Assembly: GCF_040901545.1 (NCBI RefSeq) | Contig: NZ_JBBDYL010000043.1 | Coordinates: forward strand, 44,891 to 108,890 | Reading direction: 5' to 3' | Origin: Sulfuricaulis sp040901545 | GTDB taxonomy: Bacteria > Pseudomonadota > Gammaproteobacteria > Acidiferrobacterales > Sulfurifustaceae | Length of the DNA: 64,000 nt | Notes under the pieces: model-generated | What the model saw: the letters and a program-made list of their open reading frames with translations, nothing else | Told to the model about the DNA's origin: nothing | Database searches by the model: none | Program-made: the position numbers and the translations under genes | In this document: positions 18,555 through 26,685 of the stretch, piece by piece | Layout of the letters: each line of letters begins with the position of its first letter | Position numbering within the stretch: the first letter of the stretch is position 1

Positions 18555-19616
18555 ATGGCTAAACGAGATCGTGGCTCCAAGGCCTTCTCGGCGATTAAGC
18601 GAGGATCGCAAGGAATCAAATCGCAGAATCTTCCTCTTTCGGCGATCAAGCCGATTCGGCACAAGCCAGCGCCGAGCAAGATCCGAGCGCAGATGTTCCC
18701 TGCGGGCCCGGCGGCAAAGAGGTTGATGGCGGCACAGCGCAAGCTGCTTGCGGGCCGTTCCGCTGAAGCGAAGAGAATGTGGGCAAGCGCGACCAACAAG
18801 GCGGCACCACAGCCAACGCGCAGGAGCATTCTAAGCAAAAGTGACTACATCCGACCGAATATGCCGGGCGGATGGACTCCTCCGCTCGGGACGATCCTTC
18901 CAGCATGCCGATTCCGCACCGTAACGATCTTGGAGTGTCTGCGTCAAATTTGCACGGAGCAGAAAGAGCACATGCGCGGCCCGTGGAGCGCGCTGCTGCC
19001 TACGCCGCTCGAGTTCTATCTTGCGCCTACCATGATCGGGGGCCTGCCTTATTTCAGCCTTACGGACTCCGTCAATGATTACAACGGCTATACGTCTTCC
19101 GGGGGATGGCTTGCAGTTCATGCCTCCATACAGATGACACAACCGGCGACCGTGACGGAGATCGGGCTGGACTTCGAGGGCTTCGTGTGGGCGCTAGTTA
19201 GCGGCCTTGAGGGTGGATGGTTCTCGTCCGACGAGATCGGCCTTGCCTATCTCTGGAGCTCCCGTGTGATCCGAAGCCAGATGCCCGGCGAGGCAGAAAC
19301 AGTCCTATCAAATGTCCCATACCACCTCGAATACCTAAAGGTTGACTACGAGTACAGTGTCGAGCATGTTCCCCTGTCGAGGCACGTTTTGCCGCTGAAT
19401 CTGGAAGCCGTCAACGGGCAAACATTCAGCGTTGACTACGTGCTCCATTGGGACATTGACCGGTCGCCGGGAAGCGCGGACGCCGCTGCAACATTCGGTG
19501 CGACAGTCTGGAGCCCGCAGCCGTACATCGTGTACAAGTCCTGTCACAGCGAATACAGGCAGGTTGGGCGCTTCTATCGGGAAGCGGCACGCCAGATGTT
19601 CAAGCGACGCGCCTAA
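18555..19616 (+). CDS. Unrecognised cargo protein between R2 and R3
   Basis: A 353-residue protein with a strong AGGGGGT ribosome-binding site. The first ~90 residues are very basic and low in complexity ('AIKRGSQGIKSQ', 'PIRHKPAPSKIRAQ', 'AAKRLMAAQRKLL'), possibly nucleic-acid-binding or disordered. Residues about 110-340 look like a globular beta-rich domain with many aromatic residues ('GGLPYFSLTDSVNDYNGYTS', 'VDYVLHWDIDRSPG'). No family recognised, no signal peptide, no membrane helix. It is the sole cargo between two IS91-end units, so it was probably acquired by transfer. Confidence 0.65.
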   Translation: MAKRDRGSKAFSAIKRGSQGIKSQNLPLSAIKPIRHKPAPSKIRAQMFPAGPAAKRLMAAQRKLLAGRSAEAKRMWASATNKAAPQPTRRSILSKSDYIRPNMPGGWTPPLGTILPACRFRTVTILECLRQICTEQKEHMRGPWSALLPTPLEFYLAPTMIGGLPYFSLTDSVNDYNGYTSSGGWLAVHASIQMTQPATVTEIGLDFEGFVWALVSGLEGGWFSSDEIGLAYLWSSRVIRSQMPGEAETVLSNVPYHLEYLKVDYEYSVEHVPLSRHVLPLNLEAVNGQTFSVDYVLHWDIDRSPGSADAAATFGATVWSPQPYIVYKSCHSEYRQVGRFYREAARQMFKRRA

Positions 19617-19631
19617 CCATCTTAAGGCGTT

Positions 19632-19883
19632 CGCGCAAGGGCTGCCTGGGCGCGGCTGATCCGCAAGGTCTACGAGGCCGATCCGCTGCAGTGTCCCAAG
19701 TGCAAAGGGCCGATGCGGGTCATGGCGGTGATCGAGGATGCGGGCGTCATCCGGCGTATCCTCGAGCACCTTGGATGGTGGGCGCCGCTCGCCACCGAGC
19801 GCAGTCCGCCGCTGGGTGCCGCGAGTTGGCCCCGGCATGCCAACTTGCCGTTGACCTATCACCCGGTTCCCGACATCGCCTAA
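19632..19883 (+). pseudogene. IS91-like transposase C-terminus, copy R3
   Basis: About 83 residues from 'RARAAWARLIRKVYEADP' to 'HPVPDIA', with the CxxC pair in 'CPKCKGPMRVMAVIEDAG'. Several codons differ from R1 and R2 (for example MAVIEDAGVIRR), so it is a separate lineage in the coding part, yet its downstream sequence is nearly identical to R1. Confidence 0.83.
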
Positions 19884-20018
19884 CCCCTTGCGATAGCCAA
19901 GGGGCGGGAAAGGGCTTGCTGTGATCTCGCCGTTGGAATAGATTGCTCGGTAATCGACCGCTGATCCCGCTCACGACCCGCCCGGATCGCGGTCGTCTGC
20001 CGGGGAGGGGCAGCCCGC

Positions 20019-20111
20019 ATGGACATAACACCGAATATGCGCACGCTGCGAGCGCTTTCGCGCTTGCTGCCGGCGCGCGGGCGCGGCACGGCGAAATCGG
20101 CGCCGGATTGA
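20019..20111 (+). CDS. Conserved micro-ORF in R3
   Basis: Thirty codons, beginning MDITPNMRTLRAL and ending LPARGRGTAKSAPD, with GGAGG 10 bp upstream. Same frame and length as in R1 and R2. Confidence 0.45.
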   Translation: MDITPNMRTLRALSRLLPARGRGTAKSAPD

Positions 20112-20116
20112 TTTTC

Positions 20117-20366
20117 CTATCGTTTATCGTTCGTGCAGAAGATCTTGTCCAGGAGCACCGGGCTGCTCGGAAACTCGAGGATGTGGCTGTTCCCCACCGA
20201 GGCGTCGGCGGAATTGCGCAGACCCGCCATATTCAGCGGGTTGCGAAACACTTCCACAACCCCGCCTTGCCGCGTGAGGACCACAATGGCGTTGCGCTCG
20301 TTGGCCGAGTTCCAGATGTTGCCCGCGGCGTCGAGCGCGATGCCGTCGGTGCCTTCCAGATAGGGA
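20117..20366 (-). pseudogene. Truncated SMP-30/gluconolactonase-like gene end
   Basis: Read leftward, ~82 residues of a beta-propeller of the SMP-30/LRE type ('GTDGIALDAAGNIWNSANER', 'GGVVEVFRNPLNMAGLRNS'). The 5' part is missing. The stop codon TAG at 20119-20117 lies inside the R3 end sequence, so the element truncated the gene's 3' end and supplied the stop. It is not a copy of the propeller gene at 43886. Confidence 0.75.
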
Positions 20367-20387
20367 AAGGATAGGAAATTCCTTCAG

Positions 20388-20500
20388 CGACCAATAGGGT
20401 CAGACTCGATTGAAACAGACTGACCGGGTATAGTTGCCGCCAGAATAACGACAACGGAGCTATCCATGGCCCGCGTACCCCGCTACGTATTGCCCACATC
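20388..20500 (+). pseudogene. 5' end of a third RAYT element
   Basis: AATAGGGTCAGACTCGATTG with an imperfect inverted repeat (GGTCAG/CTGACC) looks like a RAYT element end. The ATG at 20466 begins 'MARVPRYVLP', the standard RAYT N-terminus, after which similarity is lost near 20500. The same AATAGGGTCAG stands at the menA-fragment/RDD junction at 8551. Confidence 0.6.
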
Positions 20501-20542
20501 ATCTAGTGCGGAAATAACTCTCAAGGGGTTGGTGGTTACGCT

Positions 20543-21484
20543 TTATACACTAGATAAAAACAACGCGCCCGCAAGCAACAGGCCGTGCAGCAAGGCCGCC
20601 ACGATGGTACGGCGAATTGCGGCCGTGAGCGCGCGCGGCTGGGTCGCATAGCGGAACAAATCCACCGCGGCTTGAGCACTGGGTATCGCGGCTGCCAGGG
20701 CGATCAGCGCCAGCACCGGCAGCGCGCCAGCGAGCACCGCGCCGATCAACCAGGCGTTGGCGGCCAATGCGATCATGACATAGCCCCACCGCGCCTGTTC
20801 CGGCGCCAGACGCACCACCCAATGGCGCTTGCCGGCGGCGGCATCGGCCTTGCGGTCGGGGAACTGATTCATATAGAGAACGTTGGTAACGAGCAACGCG
20901 TACGACACCGAAGCCACGACCGGCATCGTCGCGAACGCGTGCCGCTGCACATAATCGGTGCCGATCACGATCAGGGCGAACCCGGCCATGACACACAGCT
21001 CCCCGGCCCCGCAGCTGTTGAGCTTGAGCGGCGCGGCCGAGTAACCCCAGCCGATCACGAGCCCCGCCAGGCCGATTACCAACAGGCCGCTTCCGGAGAC
21101 CGCGGCCAGCCATATTCCGGCGAGCATGACGGCGGCGAACAAGGCGACACCAAAACGCAGCGTCTGGGCAGCCGTAAGCACGCCGTTCTGAATAAAGCGA
21201 CTGCCGCCGGTGTAGGGAAACACACGTTCGGTATTCATTTCATCGGTGCCGTTCAGGGCATCGTAATAGTCATTCAGGACGTTTACCCCGGCGTGGGCCA
21301 GCAGGGCGAAGACGAGGGTCACGAGCGCCGTTGGCCAGGCGATCGCAATGCCGCTGGCGTGTGCGGTGCCCAACCCGATCAGCGAGCTGAACAGGGTTAC
21401 ACTCAGAAACGCCGGTCGGGTCGCCAGGAAGTAGCGTTGCACCGCGTTAGGCAGGGCCGCCAGGGTCGGTTCGGCTGGTTGCAT
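20543..21484 (-). CDS. menA: UbiA-family prenyltransferase (MenA-like)
   Basis: A 313-residue integral membrane protein with about nine helices. Both Asp-rich motifs of the family are present: 'NVLNDYYDALNG' (about residues 67-78) and 'NQFPDRKADAAAGKRH' (about 205-220), which bind the Mg-prenyl diphosphate. The sequence resembles 1,4-dihydroxy-2-naphthoate polyprenyltransferase more than UbiA. If so it makes demethylmenaquinone, but no other men genes are in the window, so substrate is inferred. A diverged fragment of a relative lies at 8429. Confidence 0.8.
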   Translation of the reverse strand: MQPAEPTLAALPNAVQRYFLATRPAFLSVTLFSSLIGLGTAHASGIAIAWPTALVTLVFALLAHAGVNVLNDYYDALNGTDEMNTERVFPYTGGSRFIQNGVLTAAQTLRFGVALFAAVMLAGIWLAAVSGSGLLVIGLAGLVIGWGYSAAPLKLNSCGAGELCVMAGFALIVIGTDYVQRHAFATMPVVASVSYALLVTNVLYMNQFPDRKADAAAGKRHWVVRLAPEQARWGYVMIALAANAWLIGAVLAGALPVLALIALAAAIPSAQAAVDLFRYATQPRALTAAIRRTIVAALLHGLLLAGALFLSSV

Positions 21485-21660
21485 CGTTCAGGTCTCTGTT
21501 TTCGGGTAACCGCGGAATTTTCGTTATTTTCAGGCAAGATCTCCGTCAGCGCCAGACTGCGATAAGAGATGTATCCGGTCGCCGCCAAATGTCACGCCGG
21601 AAACTCACGCGGTCAAATCAACGTGGGTGGACTTGGTACGGTTGCGGTGTTTGAAAGCGG

Positions 21661-23493
21661 CTAGAGCGGGAAGAATCGCGGCAGCAGGAAGGTATAGATT
21701 GTCAACATGATCAGGGTGAGCGGGACGCCGGCTTTGACGAAATCGGAGAATTGATAACCGCCGGCGCTCATGACCATCAGATTGGTCTGATAGGCCATCG
21801 GCGTGGCGTAGCAAAAGTTGGCGCCGAACATGATTGCGAGGACGAACGGTTCCGGCGACACTCCCAGATTCTGCGCGATGCTCATGGCGATGGGCGTGCC
21901 GATCGCGGCCGCGGCATTGTTGGAAACAAAGTTTGTCAGCAACGCCATGAGCAGCATCAGCAAACCGAGCAGCATCTCCGGACTCAAGTCTTTGGCCGCA
22001 ACCAGAAAGACTTGCGCGATGTAATCCGTCCCGCCGGTGAAGGTCAATGCCGCGCCGAGCGCCAGGCTCGAGACAACCAACATGACGACTTTGGTGCTCA
22101 GGGAGGAACCGACATCTTTCCAGTCCAGGCAGCGCGTGAGCAGCATGGCCAGCACGCCGAACAACGCGCTGATCGATATCGGAACCAGCTTCAGGGCGGC
22201 CGCCGTCACGGCCACCGCCATGATCGCCAGCGCGATGGGCGCCTTGCTCGTGTGCGGCAAATCGGTCGTCTTTCCCAGCACGAGCAGGCCGGCATTCTCA
22301 CGAAGATTTTTGATGGCTTCCTCGGAGCCCTGCACCAGCAGCACGTCACCGACCCGGAGAAATACATCGCCGATGTCGCTCATCTTGACGACTTCACGCA
22401 GATTGCTGCGGTGCAACGCCAGAATAATAACGTTGTAGAAGTCGGAAAACCGCGTGCGCCGCAATGTCGTTTGATGCAGCATCGATGCCTCGGTCACCAC
22501 GACTTCCGCCAGCTGCTGTCCCGATGCCGTCAAGGGATGCTCATCGCCGATGGGTTCTTCGAGTTCATCCACATTGTGCAAGGTCGCCCCGAGCAGTGTT
22601 TCGAATTCTTTCAGGTTTTCGGGGGTATCGGAAACAAAAAGCCGGTCTCCCGCGTTCAACTTCGCCGTCGGAAGCCTGGCCAGTGTCATTTGCTCGCCGC
22701 GTTCCACTCGATCCAATTTCATCCGGTTGTCGGTCTTTTCAAGAATTTCAGACAGAGTCTTGCCGTTGGCGAAGCCGTCTTCCTTCACATGCAACACGGC
22801 GCTGAATATACGGGGTGAGGTGTCCGCCATGAGCGAGGTACGATCCGGCAACAGCCGCGGCAGCACCAGCCATACATAAAGCAGACCGCCCACGGCGGCG
22901 AGGGCCGCCATCGGCGTGAAATCGAAAATACCCAGATGCCGCATGCCGAGATCGGCGGCGATGGCCACCACCAGCAGGTTGGTCGAAGTGCCGATTGCGG
23001 TCGACATGCCGCCGATCAAGACGGAGTAATTCATCGATAGCAGCGACTTGGCCGGCGAGGTTTTCGTGCGCAGCGCCACGCTGACAAGAATCGGCATCAT
23101 CAGGACGACGATCGGCGTGTCGTTCACCACGCCGCTGGCCGCGGCGCAGAAAACCAGCAAAACCAGCATCGATGTTTGCGGCCAGGACGAAGCGAGCCGC
23201 GAAAACCAGCGCGCCACCGGCTCGAGGGCGCCGGTGACTACCAATCCCCGGCCCAGGATCATCAGCGCGCAGATGGTAACCAGCGCCTCGTGGCCGAAAC
23301 CGAGATAGAAATCGGCCGGAGTCACGGTGATACCGTTGCGTTCATACGGAAACAGCTGAAACCCGACCGACAGCGCAACCAATACGATCAGCGCGGTCGT
23401 TTCGAGTGTTACGATTTCGCGCGAGAACAGATAAAACGCGAACAAGGTAAGGATGATTACGGCGATGGCATGTGGATCCGGCAGGCTAGGCAT
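21661..23493 (-). CDS. SLC13-family permease with two TrkA-C domains
   Basis: A 610-residue transporter of the divalent anion:sodium symporter (ArsB/NhaD superfamily) type, with membrane helices in two halves (about 5-190 and 400-610). Between them are two RCK_C/TrkA-C regulatory domains (about 205-290 and 300-390; 'RLFVSDTPENLKEFE', 'DVLLVQGSEEAIKNL'). The motif 'NNAAAAIGTPIA' near residue 525 resembles the substrate/sodium loop. Substrate cannot be told; relatives carry dicarboxylates or sulfate. Start ATG 23493. Confidence 0.88.
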   Translation of the reverse strand: MPSLPDPHAIAVIILTLFAFYLFSREIVTLETTALIVLVALSVGFQLFPYERNGITVTPADFYLGFGHEALVTICALMILGRGLVVTGALEPVARWFSRLASSWPQTSMLVLLVFCAAASGVVNDTPIVVLMMPILVSVALRTKTSPAKSLLSMNYSVLIGGMSTAIGTSTNLLVVAIAADLGMRHLGIFDFTPMAALAAVGGLLYVWLVLPRLLPDRTSLMADTSPRIFSAVLHVKEDGFANGKTLSEILEKTDNRMKLDRVERGEQMTLARLPTAKLNAGDRLFVSDTPENLKEFETLLGATLHNVDELEEPIGDEHPLTASGQQLAEVVVTEASMLHQTTLRRTRFSDFYNVIILALHRSNLREVVKMSDIGDVFLRVGDVLLVQGSEEAIKNLRENAGLLVLGKTTDLPHTSKAPIALAIMAVAVTAAALKLVPISISALFGVLAMLLTRCLDWKDVGSSLSTKVVMLVVSSLALGAALTFTGGTDYIAQVFLVAAKDLSPEMLLGLLMLLMALLTNFVSNNAAAAIGTPIAMSIAQNLGVSPEPFVLAIMFGANFCYATPMAYQTNLMVMSAGGYQFSDFVKAGVPLTLIMLTIYTFLLPRFFPL

Positions 23494-23732
23494 GTCGCGT
23501 GAGAATCAAAGTTGACTCCGTTCGTTGTGATGCAGGCTCCAATCGCTGGATGAGTCTAGCTTTTTGAATCACTGCGCCGTGAATATATTATCTTAATTCA
23601 GCACAGCACGACAAAACAGCCGATCACTAAAATATATTGTGATCGTTCGTATCCCCGGTAGGTTACTCGTCCACGATCAATTAGTGATTGAAACTGAACC
23701 GGTTAGAGCCGTCTTAGTCCGCAGCATGCCAG

Positions 23733-24917
23733 CTATGCCGGGGAATCAACCGAATTTTCCGAATGACGCAGAGGCAGCATCCCGATCAATCCCAACAATG
23801 CGCCTGGCGCGAGAATCCAGGCGACATAAACTCCCCAGTCCGGATAGACATGAGTAATCACGCTGATGCTGAAAATGGTTATCAGGAAACCGATGCTGTT
23901 TTGTATCGCCAGCGCACTGCCCACGAATTCCGGCGGGCATGCCTTGGCGGATAACGCGGAAAACTGGGGGGAGTCGGCCACCACGGACACGCCCCAGACC
24001 GCCAGCGCCGCCAACTGCACGATTGTCGGCTGCGCCATGAGCAAGGGGTAAATCAGACACAGCGATCCGGATATAGCCAGCGCGACAGCGGCGACCGGGG
24101 CACTGCCGACGCGGCGGCTGATCGCCCCGCCGATAAAGCATCCCAAAGCGCCGATACCGATCACGCTGAAGGCAACCAGGGAGATATTCCGGTCCGACGC
24201 CATGCCAGCCGGTTGCAATGCCACCAGGATTAAAAGGGGCGCAATCGTCCAAAAGGCGTAGAGTTCCCACATGTGACCGAAATAACCGAACGCCGCGGCA
24301 CGAAAGCGCGGCAGACGGAACACCGACAACACATGTATGCCAACCCGCCGCGCCGGCTTGGGCAGATGCGGCCCGTCTCCAAGCAGGTAGATGACGGCGC
24401 CCCCCACTAACGCCAGCAAGGAAGAAGCAAGAATGACCCATTGCCAGTCCCAGCCGACGCTAAGCCCTTTGATCAGATGCGGTGACGCGGTACCCAGCGT
24501 CAACATGCCGACGAGCAATCCCAGGGAATGACCGGCTTTGTCCGGCGCCCAGCTGACAATGAGCTTCATGCCCACGGGATAGATTCCGGCGATGGCCAGG
24601 CCGGTAAAAAAGCGAAATACCAACGATGTTTCCAGGCCGTCGGCGATGAAGGCGAGCGCAGCGTTAGCGGCCGCGCCGAACAAGCTGGAGACGGCGAAGA
24701 TCCGGCTCGCTTGAAATCGGTCAGCCAGGCCGGTTAGAGAGAGAATCAACGTGCCGGCAATAAATCCGAATTGCACCGCACTGGTGAGATAACCGATTTC
24801 GGCGGCTCCGAAGCCCCAGAGCAGGGCCAAATCACCCGCGACCCCGTTGGCGCTGAACCAGAGTGATGTTCCGAAGAGCTGGGCAAATACGATGATGGCG
24901 ATTGGACGGCGGAGCAT
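23733..24917 (-). CDS. MFS transporter
   Basis: A 394-residue protein with twelve predicted helices and the loop motif 'GLADRFQASRIFAVSSL' between helices 2 and 3, typical of the major facilitator superfamily. Substrate unknown. It stands alone, 239 bp downstream of the SLC13 gene start and divergent from dsbB. The intervening 23494-23732 segment is AT-rich and noncoding. Confidence 0.88.
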   Translation of the reverse strand: MLRRPIAIIVFAQLFGTSLWFSANGVAGDLALLWGFGAAEIGYLTSAVQFGFIAGTLILSLTGLADRFQASRIFAVSSLFGAAANAALAFIADGLETSLVFRFFTGLAIAGIYPVGMKLIVSWAPDKAGHSLGLLVGMLTLGTASPHLIKGLSVGWDWQWVILASSLLALVGGAVIYLLGDGPHLPKPARRVGIHVLSVFRLPRFRAAAFGYFGHMWELYAFWTIAPLLILVALQPAGMASDRNISLVAFSVIGIGALGCFIGGAISRRVGSAPVAAVALAISGSLCLIYPLLMAQPTIVQLAALAVWGVSVVADSPQFSALSAKACPPEFVGSALAIQNSIGFLITIFSISVITHVYPDWGVYVAWILAPGALLGLIGMLPLRHSENSVDSPA

Positions 24918-25002
24918 CGTTGCAGGTCAGGTTCGAGCAGACGGAGTCGATCTCAAGGGAGCAGAACGATAGTCTCAAACCATCAACCCTGCCAACCAGT
25001 TG

Positions 25003-25050
25003 TATAATGCACGATTATCCTCCGGATGTTATGTTTGGTAACAATTGTTA
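25003..25050 (+). promoter_or_regulatory. dsbB promoter -10 and palindromic operator candidate
   Basis: A perfect TATAAT at 25003-25008 has no good -35. Downstream, at 25039-25050, is a perfect 12-bp palindrome TAACAATTGTTA, ending 23 bp before the dsbB start. Its position inside the probable 5' UTR could be an operator; no regulator is known. Confidence 0.35.
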
Positions 25051-25073
25051 ACAAAAGAGTGGAGTTAACACGC

Positions 25074-25565
25074 ATGTCGCAACGAATGATTTTTCTCGGT
25101 GGTTTTCTCGTTTGTGCCGGCCTGATGGCGGCGGCGCTGTTCTTTCAACACGTCCTGGGACTGGAACCTTGCCCGTTGTGCATTTTCCAGCGAATCGCCG
25201 TTATCGGAACCGGGCTGGTGCTGTTGATCGGCGGGTTGCACGATCCCGGCGCGTGGGGCCGGCGCGCATACGGCGGATTAACCGTGCTTACCGCCGCCGC
25301 CGGCGCCGGCATCGCCGCGCGGCATGTGTGGCTTCAAAATCTGCCTTTCGACCGGCAACCGGGGTGCAGCTACGAATTCGAATACATGCTCGACAATTTC
25401 CCGCTCACCAAGACGCTGAAACTGGTGTTTGCCGGATCCGGAGACTGCGCGCAGGTGCTCTGGACTTTCCTGGGACTCAGCATGCCGACCTGGACGTTGC
25501 TTTTTTTCATCGGTTTCACCGGGCTGGGTCTGATGCTGATTTTTACCAATTTAGGCCGGCGCTGA
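25074..25565 (+). CDS. dsbB: Disulfide bond formation protein DsbB
   Basis: A 163-residue inner-membrane protein with four helices. The first periplasmic loop has the redox pair 'CPLC' and the second has Cys in 'PGCSYEF' and 'GDCAQVLW'. DsbB reoxidises DsbA and passes electrons to quinone. The start MSQRMIF has GGAG 9 bp upstream; an earlier in-frame ATG at 25026 adds 16 atypical residues. Convergent with lptG. Confidence 0.96.
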   Translation: MSQRMIFLGGFLVCAGLMAAALFFQHVLGLEPCPLCIFQRIAVIGTGLVLLIGGLHDPGAWGRRAYGGLTVLTAAAGAGIAARHVWLQNLPFDRQPGCSYEFEYMLDNFPLTKTLKLVFAGSGDCAQVLWTFLGLSMPTWTLLFFIGFTGLGLMLIFTNLGRR

Positions 25566-25573
25566 ACGTTCAA

Positions 25574-25592
25574 TTCGCCTGTTAGCGGCGAA
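25574..25592. terminator. Hairpin between convergent dsbB and lptG
   Basis: TTCGCC/GGCGAA with a 7-nt loop in the 40-bp gap between the two stops. No long T tract, so a weak or bidirectional terminator at best. Confidence 0.35.
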
Positions 25593-25605
25593 GGTATTAA
25601 TTCGG

Positions 25606-26685
25606 TCACAAACCTCGCGCCGCTCGACGAAGCAGATAAATCCCCAATACAAAAAAGATCACGATGGGAATGAATGCCCCGATCAGGGGCGGGAACGCAA
25701 ACAGCACCCCGGCAAATCCCAGGCTCTGATTGATGATGACAAACAGCAGCCCCAGCATGATCCCGATAAACACGCGTTGGCTCATGCCCCCGCTGCGGAG
25801 GTGACGGAAGACAAATGGCGTCGCCAGCAACATCATGACCAGGGTTGCCAGGGGCTTGAAAACTTTCTGCCAAAATGCCAATTCGAAATTCCGCGTGTCC
25901 TGATTGTTCTTTTGCAAATGCCCGATATAGTAGCGTAATTGTTGTATCGACAGGCTGCCCGGCCGAACCGCGAATACCGACACCACCTCGGGCGAAAGTT
26001 CCGAGCGCCATTCCTCTTTCGGCGCATGCCGTGTTTGCACCGCTTCCTTTCCGACAATCACGCTCTCACTCACATCTCTGAGCATCCACTTGTCCCCGTC
26101 ATGTTGGGCATGCTGCGCGGATGTCTGCATGCGCAAACGCGTGTAACCGTCGAAATAAAAAATATTCAATCGCAGCAGGGTGAGATCGGGCAGTACTTCA
26201 CCGATATTCACAAACGAGCTCCCGCTGCGAAGCCAAATGCCGGAGCTTTTCTTCTGGAGCGACGTTTCGAGCGCCTTGGCGCGACCGAGCTGCGCAAGAT
26301 TTTCCGAAACGGGCACGACATATTCTCCCAGCAAAAACACCGCTACTATAATCGCCGTCCCGATTTTCATCGTGGCTACGACGATCCGGGTTACCGATAC
26401 CCCTGCCGCCCGCATGGCCGTAAGTTCGGAATTAAGCGCCAGGGTGGACAACCCGATCATCGTGCCGATTAAAGCGGCGACCGGGGACAGGTCATACACC
26501 TGTTGTGGCTGCTTGAGGATCACATACTTGATCATTTCAAACAGACCGAAACCGGCCTTGCCGTAATCCTTGAGGCTGTCAATCAGGATGATAAAAACCG
26601 CCAGCGACACCAGTACATACAACACCAGCAAGGTGCTGTTGAGCACGTGACGCGCGATAAGCCGGTCGAGCAGCGAGAGTATCAT
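25606..26685 (-). CDS. lptG: LPS export permease LptG
   Basis: A 359-residue permease with three N-terminal and three C-terminal helices around a periplasmic beta-jellyroll. The start 'MILSLLDRLIARHVL' overlaps the lptF stop (ATGA); a longer upstream frame is only lptF in another frame. 'ELTAMRAAGVSVTRI' is the coupling helix region. With LptF and the ATPase LptB it pulls lipopolysaccharide out of the inner membrane. Confidence 0.96.
   Translation of the reverse strand: MILSLLDRLIARHVLNSTLLVLYVLVSLAVFIILIDSLKDYGKAGFGLFEMIKYVILKQPQQVYDLSPVAALIGTMIGLSTLALNSELTAMRAAGVSVTRIVVATMKIGTAIIVAVFLLGEYVVPVSENLAQLGRAKALETSLQKKSSGIWLRSGSSFVNIGEVLPDLTLLRLNIFYFDGYTRLRMQTSAQHAQHDGDKWMLRDVSESVIVGKEAVQTRHAPKEEWRSELSPEVVSVFAVRPGSLSIQQLRYYIGHLQKNNQDTRNFELAFWQKVFKPLATLVMMLLATPFVFRHLRSGGMSQRVFIGIMLGLLFVIINQSLGFAGVLFAFPPLIGAFIPIVIFFVLGIYLLRRAARGL

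Larger units (their letters stand above)
19630..20120 (+). repeat. IS91-end repeat unit R3
   Basis: Third copy of the module, complete from TTCGCGCAAGGGC to TTTTCCTATCG. The hairpin CCCCTTG/CAAGGGG and the ~110 bp that follow match R1 almost perfectly. Its right end abuts a truncated SMP-30-like gene read on the opposite strand. Confidence 0.85.
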
